Part shown: positions 26,605 to 34,976 of the stretch, one piece after another
How positions within the stretch are numbered: position 1 is the stretch's first letter
How the letters are laid out: each line of letters starts with the position of its first letter
NCBI RefSeq assembly: GCF_021398715.1
Contig: NZ_CP090347.1
Span: 2,976,001-3,040,000, forward strand
Origin: Microbacterium binotii
GTDB taxonomy: Bacteria > Actinomycetota > Actinomycetes > Actinomycetales > Microbacteriaceae
DNA length: 64,000 bases
Direction of reading: 5' to 3'
Notes under the pieces: generated by a model
The model's input: the letters and a program-made list of their open reading frames with translations, nothing else
The model's database searches: none
Told to the model about the DNA's origin: nothing
Program-made: the position numbers and the translations under genes

Positions 26605-27549
26605 GTGCCCCTTCGTTCCTCTCTTCTCGCCGCCCTCGTCGCCGTCATCTGGGGCGTCAACTTCGTCGTGATCGACGCGGGGCTCGACGGGATGCCGCCC
26701 GCACTGTTCGTCGCGCTGCGCTTCACCGCCGTCCTCGTGCCCGCCATCTTCTTCGTGCCGCGGCCGAGGGGGCGGATGCGGGACGTCCTGCTCATCGGGC
26801 TCTTCATGAGCCTCGGTCAGTTCGGGCTGCTGTACACGGCCCTCGCGATGGGCATGCCGCCGGGACTCGCCTCCCTCGTGCTGCAGGCCCAGGTGGCCTT
26901 CACGATCGTCTTCGCCGCGATCGCCCTGCGCGAGGCTCCGCGTCGGGCGCAGGTCATCGGTGTGGTCGTCGGCGCCGTCGGACTCGGGATCGTCGCAGCC
27001 GGACGGGATGCGGCGACCCCCGCACTCGCTCTGGTGGTGACCCTCGCGGCTGCCGCATCGTGGGCGATCGGCAACGTCATCGCACGCCGGCTCGGCGGTG
27101 CGGGGCAGGGCGGCGCGCTCGCGGGGCTGTCGGTCACCGTCTGGTCGGCGCTCGTCGTCCCGGTGCCGATGGTTCTCCTCGCCGTCGCGCTCGACGGACC
27201 GGATGCGGTCGGCACCGCACTCACGCACCTCACCGCGGCGCAGCTGCTGTCCACCGCCTACACGGCCTGGCTCGCGAGCCTGATCGGTTACGGCATCTGG
27301 AACACCCTGCTGGCCCGGTATACCGCATCCGCCGTCGTCCCGTTCACGATGCTGGTGCCGCCGGTCGGTATCGCGGCGGCATGGCTCGCGCTCGGTGAGA
27401 CGCCCGCACCCGCCGAGCTCGTCGGCGGCGCCGTGCTGCTCATCGGCGTCGGCATCGCGGTGCTGCGGCCCCGCGGTCAGAAGGTGAGCGGCGTGTCCTC
27501 GGGCGCACGAAGGCGCAGCGCGGCCGGGGCCGGCCAACCGAGCTCGTAG
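26605..27549 (+). CDS. EamA/DMT-family transporter
   Basis: A 314-residue membrane protein with ten hydrophobic helices arranged as two EamA repeats. The first opens with LLAALVAVIWGVNFVVIDAGL; the second carries AAASWAIGNVIARRLGG. It ends with MLVPPVGIAAAWLALGETPAPAELVGGAVLLIGVGI, the conserved tail of the drug/metabolite transporter family, members of which export amino acids, purines or drugs. The start is GTG 26605 behind GGGCGG. The last 24 codons form a basic Ser-rich tail that overlaps the convergent gene at 27477 by 73 bp. The substrate cannot be predicted. Confidence 0.88.
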   Translation: MPLRSSLLAALVAVIWGVNFVVIDAGLDGMPPALFVALRFTAVLVPAIFFVPRPRGRMRDVLLIGLFMSLGQFGLLYTALAMGMPPGLASLVLQAQVAFTIVFAAIALREAPRRAQVIGVVVGAVGLGIVAAGRDAATPALALVVTLAAAASWAIGNVIARRLGGAGQGGALAGLSVTVWSALVVPVPMVLLAVALDGPDAVGTALTHLTAAQLLSTAYTAWLASLIGYGIWNTLLARYTASAVVPFTMLVPPVGIAAAWLALGETPAPAELVGGAVLLIGVGIAVLRPRGQKVSGVSSGARRRSAAGAGQPSS

Positions 27550-27845
27550 GTGCGAAGCGGCGCATCGATCGCGCCGAAGTCCTCGCTCTTGACCACGATG
27601 CGCTCCGGAGTCACCTCCACGAGACGCACCGCCAGAGGCGCTGCACCCTCGCGCTCCAGCATCCACTTCTCGGCGAGCCAGCCGAGCCCTCGCGCCTCGA
27701 GCGCCTCTTCCGCGTCGAGCCACTCGACGGGCTCGGTCATGTCGTGGCCGAGGAGGTCGACGGCGACCCAGCCGGATCCCTCCGGCCGGATCCAGCCGAG
27801 CAGCTCGCCGTCGTCGCGGCGGTGCGGGGTCCAGTCCGGGTTCAT
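27477..27845 (-). CDS. Conserved-looking hypothetical protein, 122 aa
   Basis: A soluble 122-residue protein with a tryptophan-rich start (MNPDWTPHRRDDGELLGWIRPEGSGW) followed by strand-rich sequence and the segment LDAEEALEARGLGWLAEKW. I recognise no named family, though the codon pattern and motif density look like a genuine actinobacterial gene. It is convergent with, and overlaps by 73 bp, the EamA gene. The C-terminus here (ELGWPAPAALRLRAPEDTPLTF) looks better conserved in character than the EamA tail, so the overlap may reflect an extended EamA C-terminus. A TAGGGT box lies six bases before its ATG. Confidence 0.65.
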   Translation of the reverse strand: MNPDWTPHRRDDGELLGWIRPEGSGWVAVDLLGHDMTEPVEWLDAEEALEARGLGWLAEKWMLEREGAAPLAVRLVEVTPERIVVKSEDFGAIDAPLRTYELGWPAPAALRLRAPEDTPLTF

Positions 27846-27851
27846 CCCGCC

Positions 27852-27857
27852 ACCCTA
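27852..27857 (-). promoter_or_regulatory. Leaderless-type -10 (TAGGGT, N6, ATG)
   Basis: Minus-strand TAGGGT, then GGCGGG, then ATG 27845. The GGCGGG could double as a weak ribosome site, so leaderless status is not certain. Confidence 0.4.
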
Positions 27858-27879
27858 CGACCCGGCGGGCCACCTCCTG

Positions 27880-27954
27880 CCCACGAGACTGCATCTATCG
27901 CACGAGATCACTGGCATTACCCGTGATCTCGTGCTCGAAATGCAGTCTCGCGGG
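27880..27954. repeat. 75-bp palindromic repeat element, copy B
   Basis: The second copy of the element at 25502-25576: same 75-bp length, eight differences, same loop ending ATTACCC. It lies between the divergent starts at 27845 and 28114, 2.3 kb from copy A. Differences fall both in the stem (some breaking pairs in the outer arm, e.g. CATCTA opposite AAATG) and in the short non-paired region. Confidence 0.85.
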
Positions 27955-28020
27955 TGGGGGTTGGGGATGAGAGTGCGGCCGCGAGCGCGCGGGCGGGCTG
28001 GGCGACCCTCCGGGCGGTGC

Positions 28021-28071
28021 GTGACAGCGCGGTGACAGCGGCGGGGGCGACGTGACAGCGGCATGACGGCG
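28021..28071 (+). promoter_or_regulatory. Four direct repeats (GTGACAGCG) with 11-bp phasing: likely SARP boxes
   Basis: GTGACAGCG occurs at 28021 and 28032 (11 bp apart) and again at 28052, with a diverged ATGACGGCG at 28063 (again 11 bp). Paired heptamer direct repeats one helical turn apart, just upstream of the promoter, are the known binding architecture for OmpR-type SARP regulators. The ABC exporter genes start at 28114, and a SARP/AfsR-type regulator lies just beyond them at 29932-32757, so this is its probable target. Confidence 0.6.
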
Positions 28072-28113
28072 CACGCGGCGCACTCTGGGAGCACGCCAGC
28101 AGAAAGGCCCCCC

Positions 28114-29109
28114 ATGACCACCTCACTCCCTCCCGCCGTCCGTGCCGAAGGCCTCGTCAAGGTGTTCGGCGACAACCGCGCGGTCGACGGCGTCGATCTC
28201 CTCGTTCCCACCGGCACCGTCTACGGCGTGCTCGGCCCCAACGGTGCCGGCAAGACCACCACCATCAACATGCTCGCGACGCTCATGCGTCCGGATGCGG
28301 GTCGCGCCGAGATCTTCGGCCACGACGTCACCGCCCAGCCGCAGGTCGTGCGCCAGCTCATCGGCGTCACGGGCCAGTTCGCCTCCGTCGACGAGACCCT
28401 CTCGGCCACCGAGAACCTCATGATCTTCGCGCGCCTGCTGGGACTCAGCCGCGCGGATGCACGCGCGAAGTCCACCGAGCTGCTCGAGCGCTTCGGCCTC
28501 ACCGACGCCGCTCGCCGCCCGTTGAAGAAGTTCTCCGGCGGGATGCGGCGGCGCCTCGACCTCGCGGCCTCGCTCATCGCCCAGCCGCCGCTCATCTTCC
28601 TCGACGAGCCGACGACGGGACTCGACCCCCGCACCCGCGGGCAGATGTGGGACACGATCCGTGAACTCGTCGCCGGCGGATCCACCGTGCTGCTGACCAC
28701 GCAGTACCTCGACGAGGCCGACCAGCTCGCCGACCGCATCGCGGTGATCGATCACGGCCGCGTCGTCGCCGAGGGCACCTCGGACGAACTCAAGGCATCG
28801 ATCGGCACCGCCAGCCTGCAGCTGCGCGTCTCGGAGACGGCGGACACCGCATCCGCTCTCGAGATCGTCGAGAGCGTGCTCAGCGTGCGCGCCACGCTGT
28901 CGCCCGAGGCCTCCCGCATCACGGCTCCCATGGCGGATGCGGACCGCGTCACCGACCTGCTCATCGCTCTGCGCACCGGCGGCGTGCGTCTGGCCGAGAT
29001 GAGCGTGCAGAAACCCACCCTCGACGAGGTGTTCCTCACCATCACCGGTCACGACACCGGATCGGACGCCGCCGATGAGACCGAGACGAAAGAGATGGTG
29101 ACCGCATGA
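28114..29109 (+). CDS. ABC transporter ATP-binding protein, DrrA-like
   Basis: A 331-residue ATPase of the daunorubicin-resistance (DrrA) type. It has Walker A GPNGAGKTTT (~residue 42-51), a Q-loop region TGQFASVDETLSATENL, signature SGGMRRRLDLAASL, Walker B LIFLDEPTTGLD and an H-loop replaced by Gln (LLTTQYLDEAD), as is normal for DrrA. The C-terminal domain ends with the GVRLAEMSVQKPTLDEVFLTITGH motif characteristic of these exporters. It is coupled to the permease by a four-base overlap (ATGA). Function: energises export of a hydrophobic drug or related compound; the substrate is unknown. The phased direct repeats upstream suggest SARP control. Confidence 0.9.
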   Translation: MTTSLPPAVRAEGLVKVFGDNRAVDGVDLLVPTGTVYGVLGPNGAGKTTTINMLATLMRPDAGRAEIFGHDVTAQPQVVRQLIGVTGQFASVDETLSATENLMIFARLLGLSRADARAKSTELLERFGLTDAARRPLKKFSGGMRRRLDLAASLIAQPPLIFLDEPTTGLDPRTRGQMWDTIRELVAGGSTVLLTTQYLDEADQLADRIAVIDHGRVVAEGTSDELKASIGTASLQLRVSETADTASALEIVESVLSVRATLSPEASRITAPMADADRVTDLLIALRTGGVRLAEMSVQKPTLDEVFLTITGHDTGSDAADETETKEMVTA

Positions 29110-29930
29110 CCACCCTCGCACCCCATCGCATCGTGCCCGCCACCGAGCGAGCGCTGAAGAACCGCACGAGCCTGTCGCAGACGGTGAGCAACACCCTCAC
29201 GATGGCCTACCGCGGTCTCGTGAAGATCCGGCGCACACCGGAGCAGCTCGTCGATGTGACGCTGCAGCCGATCATCTTCACCCTGATGTTCGCGTACATC
29301 TTCGGCGGCGCGATCTCCGGCGACGTGCAGAACTACCTGCCGCTGCTGATCCCCGGCATCCTCGTGCAGACCGTCGTCACCACCTCCGTCGTCACCGGCA
29401 CGCAGCTGCGCGAAGACATGGACAAGGGCGTCTTCGACCGCTTCCGCTCCCTGCCCATCGCGCGTATCGCGCCGCTGTCGGGCGCACTGCTGGCCGACAC
29501 CCTGCGCTACACGATCGCGACCACCCTCACCTTCGGCATGGGCTTCGTCATGGGCTACCGACCCGGCGGCGGCGCGCTCGCCGTCATCGGCGCGGGTCTG
29601 CTCGTGATCGTCTCGTCCTGGGCGATGAGCTGGATCTTCGCGTTCTTCGGCGTCATCGCCCGCACCGCGGCCAGCGTGCAGGGCATCTCGATGCTGGCGC
29701 TGTTCCCGCTGACGTTCCTCTCGAACGCCTTCGTCCCGGTCGACACGCTGCCCGATGTGCTGCGGTGGTTCGCGGAGATCAACCCGATCTCCCACCTGAT
29801 CACCGCGGTACGCGACCTCGCGAACTCCGGTGTCGTCGGCGGCGACCTGTTCGTCTCGCTCGCGGGTGCGGCCGTCATCGTGGCGATCTTCGCCCCGCTG
29901 ACCGTGCGCGCCTACATGCGCAAGGCCTGA
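29106..29930 (+). CDS. ABC-2 type permease, DrrB-like
   Basis: The membrane partner of the DrrA-like ATPase. 274 residues with six hydrophobic helices. It has the N-terminal amphipathic stretch KIRRTPEQLVDVTLQPIIFTLMFAYIFGG and the conserved EDMDKGVFDRFRSLPIARIAPLSG coupling segment, and ends with FVPVDTLPDVLRWFAEINPISHLI, all typical of DrrB. It ends one base before the convergent SARP gene's stop, so the two transcripts collide or overlap at their 3' ends. Confidence 0.9.
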   Translation: MTTLAPHRIVPATERALKNRTSLSQTVSNTLTMAYRGLVKIRRTPEQLVDVTLQPIIFTLMFAYIFGGAISGDVQNYLPLLIPGILVQTVVTTSVVTGTQLREDMDKGVFDRFRSLPIARIAPLSGALLADTLRYTIATTLTFGMGFVMGYRPGGGALAVIGAGLLVIVSSWAMSWIFAFFGVIARTAASVQGISMLALFPLTFLSNAFVPVDTLPDVLRWFAEINPISHLITAVRDLANSGVVGGDLFVSLAGAAVIVAIFAPLTVRAYMRKA

Positions 29931-29931
29931 T

Positions 29932-32757
29932 TCAGAGCATCGCCACCAGGGCGGCGAGATCAGCGGGGCCGGATGCGGAAGCGTCCGGCCCCGGATCCGT
30001 CCCGATCGCCGTCCGCACGCGCTGTACGACGGGATCCGTCTCGTCGGACCGGCCCCGCAGCACCGCCGCGAGCGTCAGAGCGTGCCGCGCGTCATCGGGG
30101 CGGTGGGTCGCGGCGAACAGCTCCGCGGCGGCGAGCGCCGCATCCGCCATGATCGGCTGGTCGCCCGATCCCATCGCGAGCTCGATGCCGACGCGCACCT
30201 CGTCGCGAGCCTCGTCGAAGCGGTCCGCAAGCACGAGCGCCTGCGCATGACGCGCGTGCATCCACGCGTGGATCTGCGGCGGGATCCCGGGCAAGGATCC
30301 GTTCCGCAGCGCGGGCGGCATCGTCTCGAGGATGGCCAGCGCCGCGCCGCCGTCTCCGACGATCACCTCGAAGGTCACCGCCGTGAGGGATGCCTGAAGC
30401 ACCGCGCGGTCGGATCCGTCACGGCGCGCGGCCTCCTGCATCCCGGCCAGGCGCTCCCTCGCCTCGCGGATGCGGCCGAGCCGCACCAGCAGCACGATCG
30501 CGAAGGCCTGCTGCTGCAGCTGATCGGAGACGGAGGTCAGCCCCTCGAGCGCGCTGCTGGCCGCATCGGTGATCTCGAGCGCCTCTTCGAGCCGGCCGTG
30601 CAGCATGAGCCACTCGGAGCGCATCTGGCTCGCGAGCGCGATCCCCCAGGTGTCGCCCACGTCTCGCAGCAGGCGCAGTGCCTCCTCGCTCTGACGGTCG
30701 AGGCGCTCGATGTCGCCGCCGTTCTGCGCGATGGCGGCCTCGATGGCGGCGACGACGCCACGGGACCAGGTCGGTGCACCCACGAGGTCGGCGGGGTCCA
30801 GGCGGAAGTTCGGCAGCCAGGGCGTGCCGGGGCGCCCGTCGCCGATGGCTCGTGCCTGCGCCTTCAGCAGGACGGGCAGGATCAGCGACAGCTCGGACGG
30901 ATGCGCCGCCGCGGCCTCGGCGATCCGGTCGGCGTCCTCCGCGGTGAAGCCTCCCGAGACCTGCGCGTCGGCGGAGGCGAAGATGAGTCGAACCCCCGTG
31001 ATCACCACCCCCGCCTCGGAGTCGAGGGTGGCGTCGGCGCCGACGAGTTCGAGGGCGGCGCGCAAGGCCTCCAGACGCTCGCGCATGATCCACGCCCAGA
31101 TCTGCGCGCGCACGAGCTCGACGGCCGTCTCGCTCATCTGCGCCCGCGCACCGCTCCAGCGGGTGGCGGCAGCCAGGTTCTCCTCGTTGGCATCGAACCA
31201 GGCGATCGCGGAACGCACCGCGGGCGTGCGCAGCTCCGCGTCGCGCTCGAGGGCCCGTCGCGCGAGCACCCGCGCCTGCGTGTCGCGCGCCCGATCTTCG
31301 GAGCCGCGACGACGGAGCTGTTCGAGCCCGTACTCGCGCACCGTCTCGAGCACGCGGAAACGGCCGCGCGCTCGCTGTACGAGCGAGCGGTCCACGAGCT
31401 CGTCGAACACGCTCGCGGGCAGGGCGAAGGCCGCGGCGACCGCACCCGCATCCGCCGCGTCGATGCCGTCCGGGAACACGGCCAGGGCGAGCAGCCCCTC
31501 GCGCTCCGGTTCGCCGAGCAGATCCCAGCTCCAATCGATGACCGCGCGCAGGGTCTGATGGCGGGCCGCCGCCGAGCGGGGACCGCGGTCGAACAGCGCG
31601 AACCGGTCGGAGAGGCCCGACTCCAGCTCGTCCACACCGAGCGTGCGCGCTTTGGCTCCCGCCAGCTCCAGGGCGAGGGGAAGCCCGTCGAGGTGCCGCG
31701 CGATGCGCGCGACGGCGGGAAGCTCCTCGGCAGTGGGTGCCGTGCCGCGAGCGGCGAGGATGCGGGCGGCGAGAAGAGCGGTGGCGTCCGCATCCGGCAG
31801 CGGACCGAGTTCGACGAACGCCTCACCGGGCAACCCGAGGGGCTCGCGGCTCGTCACCAGCACGGTGACGCCCGGCACCGCGAGCACGGTCGCCGCGACC
31901 TCGGCCGTCTCCTGCAGCACGTGCTCCGCGTTGTCGAGCACGAGCAGCACGGACCGACCCGCAAGGGCGGCGAGCACGCTGTCCGCCGCGGGGAGCTCCC
32001 CCGCGGGATTGTCCGTGAGCCGGATGCTGCGCCCGAGCGCGGTGACCACCGCACCCCAGACCTCGCCCGGCTGAGCCGGCGCGAGCTCCACGAACACGGC
32101 GGGCGGCCGATTCCTCGCGGTCTCGAGGGCGAGGGTGGTCTTACCGGCGCCGCCCGGGCCGAGGAGAGTCACGAGACGGAAGGTGCTCAGCTGAGCGGCG
32201 ATCAGGGCGAGTTCCTTCGCACGACCCACGAGCGGGGTGAGAGCCGCCGGGATCGCGGGCACGGGTTCCGGCGCTTCCTCGGTTTTCCGTGGTGTACCTC
32301 GCGTAAGCCGCTCGGCGTGCGCGCGGTCTTCGAGGAGATCGCGCAGCACCCAGTCGAAGCCGTCGGCCAGCCACGGCTCACCCCGCCAGAGTGCCAGCGC
32401 CTCGCGGACGAGGGGTACGGGGTCCTCGCGGGCGCGTGCCGCCTGCACGAGGTCGGCGAAGCGCACGAGATCGACGTCGTCGCGGGCGATGCCGAGCGCG
32501 TAGCCGCCGGGCTCCGCGCGAAGGATCCCCTCCGGCAGCGTCCGCCGCATCCGCGACACCAGCGACTGCAGCGACGCGCGCGGGTCGTCCGGGGCGTCGT
32601 CGGGCCACACGTCCTCCGCGAGGGCGCGGTAGGTGACTGTCGTTCCCGCATCCAGTGCGAGCCTCAGCAGCAGGGCACGCTGGCGCGATCCGCGCACCTC
32701 GATGGGCGAGCCCGCCGCATCCTCGGCCGCGAAACCGCCGAAGAACCGCAGCCGCAT
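29932..32757 (-). CDS. AfsR/SARP-family transcriptional regulator with NB-ARC ATPase and helical repeats
   Basis: A 941-residue STAND-type regulator. Residues 1-~95 form an OmpR-like winged helix (RGSRQRALLLRLALDAGTTV, ALAEDVWPDDAPDDPRASLQSLVSRMRR). A truncated BTAD-like region follows to about 150. The NTPase domain has Walker A TLLGPGGAGKTTL (~200), Walker B VLLVLDNAEHVL and GLPLALELAGAKARTL (the sensor/GxP motif). The C-terminal half is TPR-like helices rich in Ala/Leu. Such proteins activate secondary-metabolite and export genes. It is convergent with the DrrAB pair, whose promoter carries phased direct repeats. TACAGT six bases before the ATG suggests a leaderless message. Confidence 0.88.
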   Translation of the reverse strand: MRLRFFGGFAAEDAAGSPIEVRGSRQRALLLRLALDAGTTVTYRALAEDVWPDDAPDDPRASLQSLVSRMRRTLPEGILRAEPGGYALGIARDDVDLVRFADLVQAARAREDPVPLVREALALWRGEPWLADGFDWVLRDLLEDRAHAERLTRGTPRKTEEAPEPVPAIPAALTPLVGRAKELALIAAQLSTFRLVTLLGPGGAGKTTLALETARNRPPAVFVELAPAQPGEVWGAVVTALGRSIRLTDNPAGELPAADSVLAALAGRSVLLVLDNAEHVLQETAEVAATVLAVPGVTVLVTSREPLGLPGEAFVELGPLPDADATALLAARILAARGTAPTAEELPAVARIARHLDGLPLALELAGAKARTLGVDELESGLSDRFALFDRGPRSAAARHQTLRAVIDWSWDLLGEPEREGLLALAVFPDGIDAADAGAVAAAFALPASVFDELVDRSLVQRARGRFRVLETVREYGLEQLRRRGSEDRARDTQARVLARRALERDAELRTPAVRSAIAWFDANEENLAAATRWSGARAQMSETAVELVRAQIWAWIMRERLEALRAALELVGADATLDSEAGVVITGVRLIFASADAQVSGGFTAEDADRIAEAAAAHPSELSLILPVLLKAQARAIGDGRPGTPWLPNFRLDPADLVGAPTWSRGVVAAIEAAIAQNGGDIERLDRQSEEALRLLRDVGDTWGIALASQMRSEWLMLHGRLEEALEITDAASSALEGLTSVSDQLQQQAFAIVLLVRLGRIREARERLAGMQEAARRDGSDRAVLQASLTAVTFEVIVGDGGAALAILETMPPALRNGSLPGIPPQIHAWMHARHAQALVLADRFDEARDEVRVGIELAMGSGDQPIMADAALAAAELFAATHRPDDARHALTLAAVLRGRSDETDPVVQRVRTAIGTDPGPDASASGPADLAALVAML

Positions 32758-32763
32758 GCTCTC

Positions 32764-32769
32764 ACTGTA
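32764..32769 (-). promoter_or_regulatory. Leaderless-type -10 (TACAGT, N6, ATG) for the SARP gene
   Basis: Minus-strand TACAGT, then GAGAGC, then the ATG at 32757. Confidence 0.45.
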
Positions 32770-32909
32770 GAACGCGCCCGCATCCGGCCTCGAAATGGAT
32801 AAGCGGCGGACGCGTCGATGCGATCACTCGAACATCCATCAGCGCCCGTTGCAGCCAGCGGCCGATGGGCATCGCCGGCTTGCGTGTCGCTTCGGCGCGG
32901 ACGCCGGGC

Positions 32910-33538
32910 CTATTCAGCCTTCTGTCCGGTTGCAGGGCCGAGCAATGTCCGGACAGCGTCGACGAATCTCTCGACATAACGCTGCCTGATCGGCAGGAAG
33001 CCTCGTGGGCCAGCAGGATTCACCGAGATGTCGTAGGTGGAGCCATCTGTGAAGGCAAGTCGCGCCACGGGGTCCAGGAACCCTCTCATGACGCGCAGCG
33101 TGACCGCACGTTCGAGCTGCCCGGATGAGTACTCGGCGATGACGGTTGCGGTTCTTCCGCTGCGGATCTCGAGCAGCCCAGGCAGGATGCGTACGAACCC
33201 TTCGCCGATCTTCTCGCCCTCATGCGGTTCCACCCCTGCTGCCCAGCGACGCGCCCCGAGCATGACGAAAGAGACACCCGAAAGCTCCCGAGCAGCGCGC
33301 CGGACTGCTCGAAGGTGGTTCGACCAGGAGTAGACGCTCACAACAGCGAGAGGGACAGACAGGATGGCGAAACCAGGACGTTGTCGAAACGATCGATGTA
33401 CGCGTTCACCACCGCGAATGCAGCGAACGCAAGGGACAGGAACGGGGCCATCGTGCCCGCCATCAGTCGCTGGCCGCGAACCTGCGTCGGCGCGAAGGTC
33501 ATCATCACGTCCTGGACGTTATGCGGGCTCCTCACCAC
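32910..33538 (-). pseudogene. Membrane protein broken by a one-base frameshift (about 209 aa if restored)
   Basis: The upstream frame begins at GTG 33538 and gives a hydrophobic helix (LMAGTMAPFLSLAFAAFAVVNAYIDRFDNVLV). The downstream frame continues FAILSVPLAVVSVYSWSNHLRAVRRAAREL... as a second helix and a soluble strand-rich domain to 32910. They join if the T-run at 33370-33372 (minus strand GGTTTCGC) had one more T. The restored protein would be two helices plus a ~130-residue cytoplasmic domain. It resembles the restored product of the neighbouring broken gene 33712-34370 in layout and in local similarity around LRRLGG/RELSG and the C-terminal helix. No family is recognised. It is the last gene of the low-GC membrane-protein operon. 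Confidence 0.65.
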
Positions 33539-33711
33539 GCCTCCATCCTCCTTGACGATCCGGCAACGGACTGGAGTAGCCCATCGACAAGAAGTGACTG
33601 ACGACGGTCAGAGTACCGCGGGGCACTTCAGCCTCCAGCACAACGCGGGCCGCGTCGAGGACCCGGGACTGGTGCGAGGCGTTGGAATCCCTGCCGCAGG
33701 CAGCCGGGATC

Positions 33712-34370
33712 TCACCCCGTATGCACTTCGGCCATCAAGCGTTCCAGTTGCTCCGAAGACGCCATTCGGGGTATCAGCCTGTCGTAGTCGAGCACCAACA
33801 AGTCTAAAGAACCGTGTGCGGGTCCGCCCACGAAAGTCGCACAAAGCGTTCGATATCGGCGTCCATAGAAGCCGTACTCCCCCACCCTGTACTGCACGCG
33901 CTGAGCCTCGAGATGCGCGAGCATTCGAGGCGTCGACCCCTTCCTCCAGATGGAGACTGTCTTCGAGTCGATGACGGCCACCGCCCCTGGGGTCCGAGCC
34001 AGTAGAGGATGTGACGCCCCCAGTGCGCGCACCTGTCTGGCCTGGTCAGTGCCCATGGTGACCGGGACGATGACCGCGCCTGGGAACTCGCCCCCCCCAG
34101 CCGTCGAACAGTCTTTGCGGTGATCGCACGAAGGCTCACAGCGACGGCGACCAGAACCAAACCGAGAAACCCGAGCGAAAACAGCATGACAATCGCCAAC
34201 AGCGCTACGCCAGATCCTGGGAGCTGTTCTCCATTGACCCAAGCTGTAACAAGATGTGCGCAGATTACGCACCCCGCACGCTTCCACCTCATTGAGGGAA
34301 CGGCCGCAGACCCGACAGAGAATGCGCCAGCCAGGGTCGCGGCTGCGGAGCTACGCCCAAAGCTCATCAT
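33712..34370 (-). pseudogene. Membrane protein frameshifted at a G8 tract (about 219 aa if restored)
   Basis: From ATG 34370 the first frame gives a hydrophobic helix (GVALLAIVMLFSLGFLGLVLVAVAVSLRAI) and KTVRRLGG. The sensible continuation EFPGAVIVPVTMGTDQARQVRALGASHP... to the TGA at 33712 is in another frame. The switch coincides exactly with eight G on the minus strand (34091-34098); a ninth G would restore the gene. The C-terminal domain (TPGAVAVIDSKTVSIWRKGSTPRMLAHLEAQ) parallels the domain of the gene at 32910-33538, so the two are paralogues. It could be a slipped-strand phase-variable switch, a decaying gene or a homopolymer sequencing error. Confidence 0.65.
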
Positions 34371-34408
34371 CGACAGCCTCTCGTTGTGTATCTGCCCACT
34401 GGGAAGTG

Positions 34409-34915
34409 TCAGGTATCGAAGTACGGCGGAGCAAGCCCCGCGATCTTGCGCATCTCGTCGGCAACGGTGCGAATTGTGCGGTAACGCCCATAAACACTCG
34501 TGGCCATGTAGCGCCGTGTGCGTCCGTTCTTGTCGTAGACGATGACGATCATTCGCACACGGCCCGCAAAGGGAACCCAGGAAACCATAGATCCCGTCAG
34601 CATCGTCGTTACGTCCCAAAGCTCGATCGCCGAGACGTTCTCGATCTGAACTTCGAAGGTGCGAATCCAATTTCGACAGTGGAAGGTTTGGCCTGTCACA
34701 TACATACCCAGACTCCAACACCGTGTTGCGACGTACATTGACAACGCAAAAGGAATGATGGGAAGGAACGTCAACCAGCCGGATCCTGGAGTATTAAGCA
34801 GAAGCAGAAATACGAAGATTGACAAAGTGCCCGTCAACGCCGACCAGGTGCTTGCCCAGACTCTCACGCCACGCGCCGATCCAGGCAGCATTCTTCCGCT
34901 GCTCAAAACAACCAT
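34409..34915 (-). CDS. Two-helix membrane protein with PH-like C-terminal domain, paralogue 1
   Basis: 168 residues. Two adjacent hydrophobic helices (residues ~22-65) are followed by a soluble strand-rich domain (CRNWIRTFEVQIENVSAIELWDVTTMLTGSM..., VRMIVIVYDKNGRTRRYMATSVYG), with a closing amphipathic helix. This is the layout of small bacterial PH-domain (bPH_6-like) membrane proteins, but the assignment is by pattern only. It shares long identical stretches (CRNWIR, TMLTGS/T, WVPF.GRV.MIVI, VYGR) with the next gene upstream (34977-35477), so they arose by tandem duplication. It lies in a region near 50% GC, well below the flanks. Confidence 0.65.
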   Translation of the reverse strand: MVVLSSGRMLPGSARGVRVWASTWSALTGTLSIFVFLLLLNTPGSGWLTFLPIIPFALSMYVATRCWSLGMYVTGQTFHCRNWIRTFEVQIENVSAIELWDVTTMLTGSMVSWVPFAGRVRMIVIVYDKNGRTRRYMATSVYGRYRTIRTVADEMRKIAGLAPPYFDT

Positions 34916-34976
34916 CCGAGGCTACCGGGCATACGAATCTGCATCCGTCTATTGGGACCACCAGGTGACTGTGTCA

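Noticed and set aside
30082..32802. A 906-codon plus-strand frame opposite the SARP gene
   Set aside because: Antisense artefact of high GC; the opposite strand has Walker motifs and a winged helix in the right order.
34081..34110. Programmed ribosomal frameshift at the G8 tract
   Set aside because: No slippery heptamer of the known type or downstream pseudoknot is evident, and the neighbouring paralogue is broken at a different kind of site; decay, phase variation or error is simpler.
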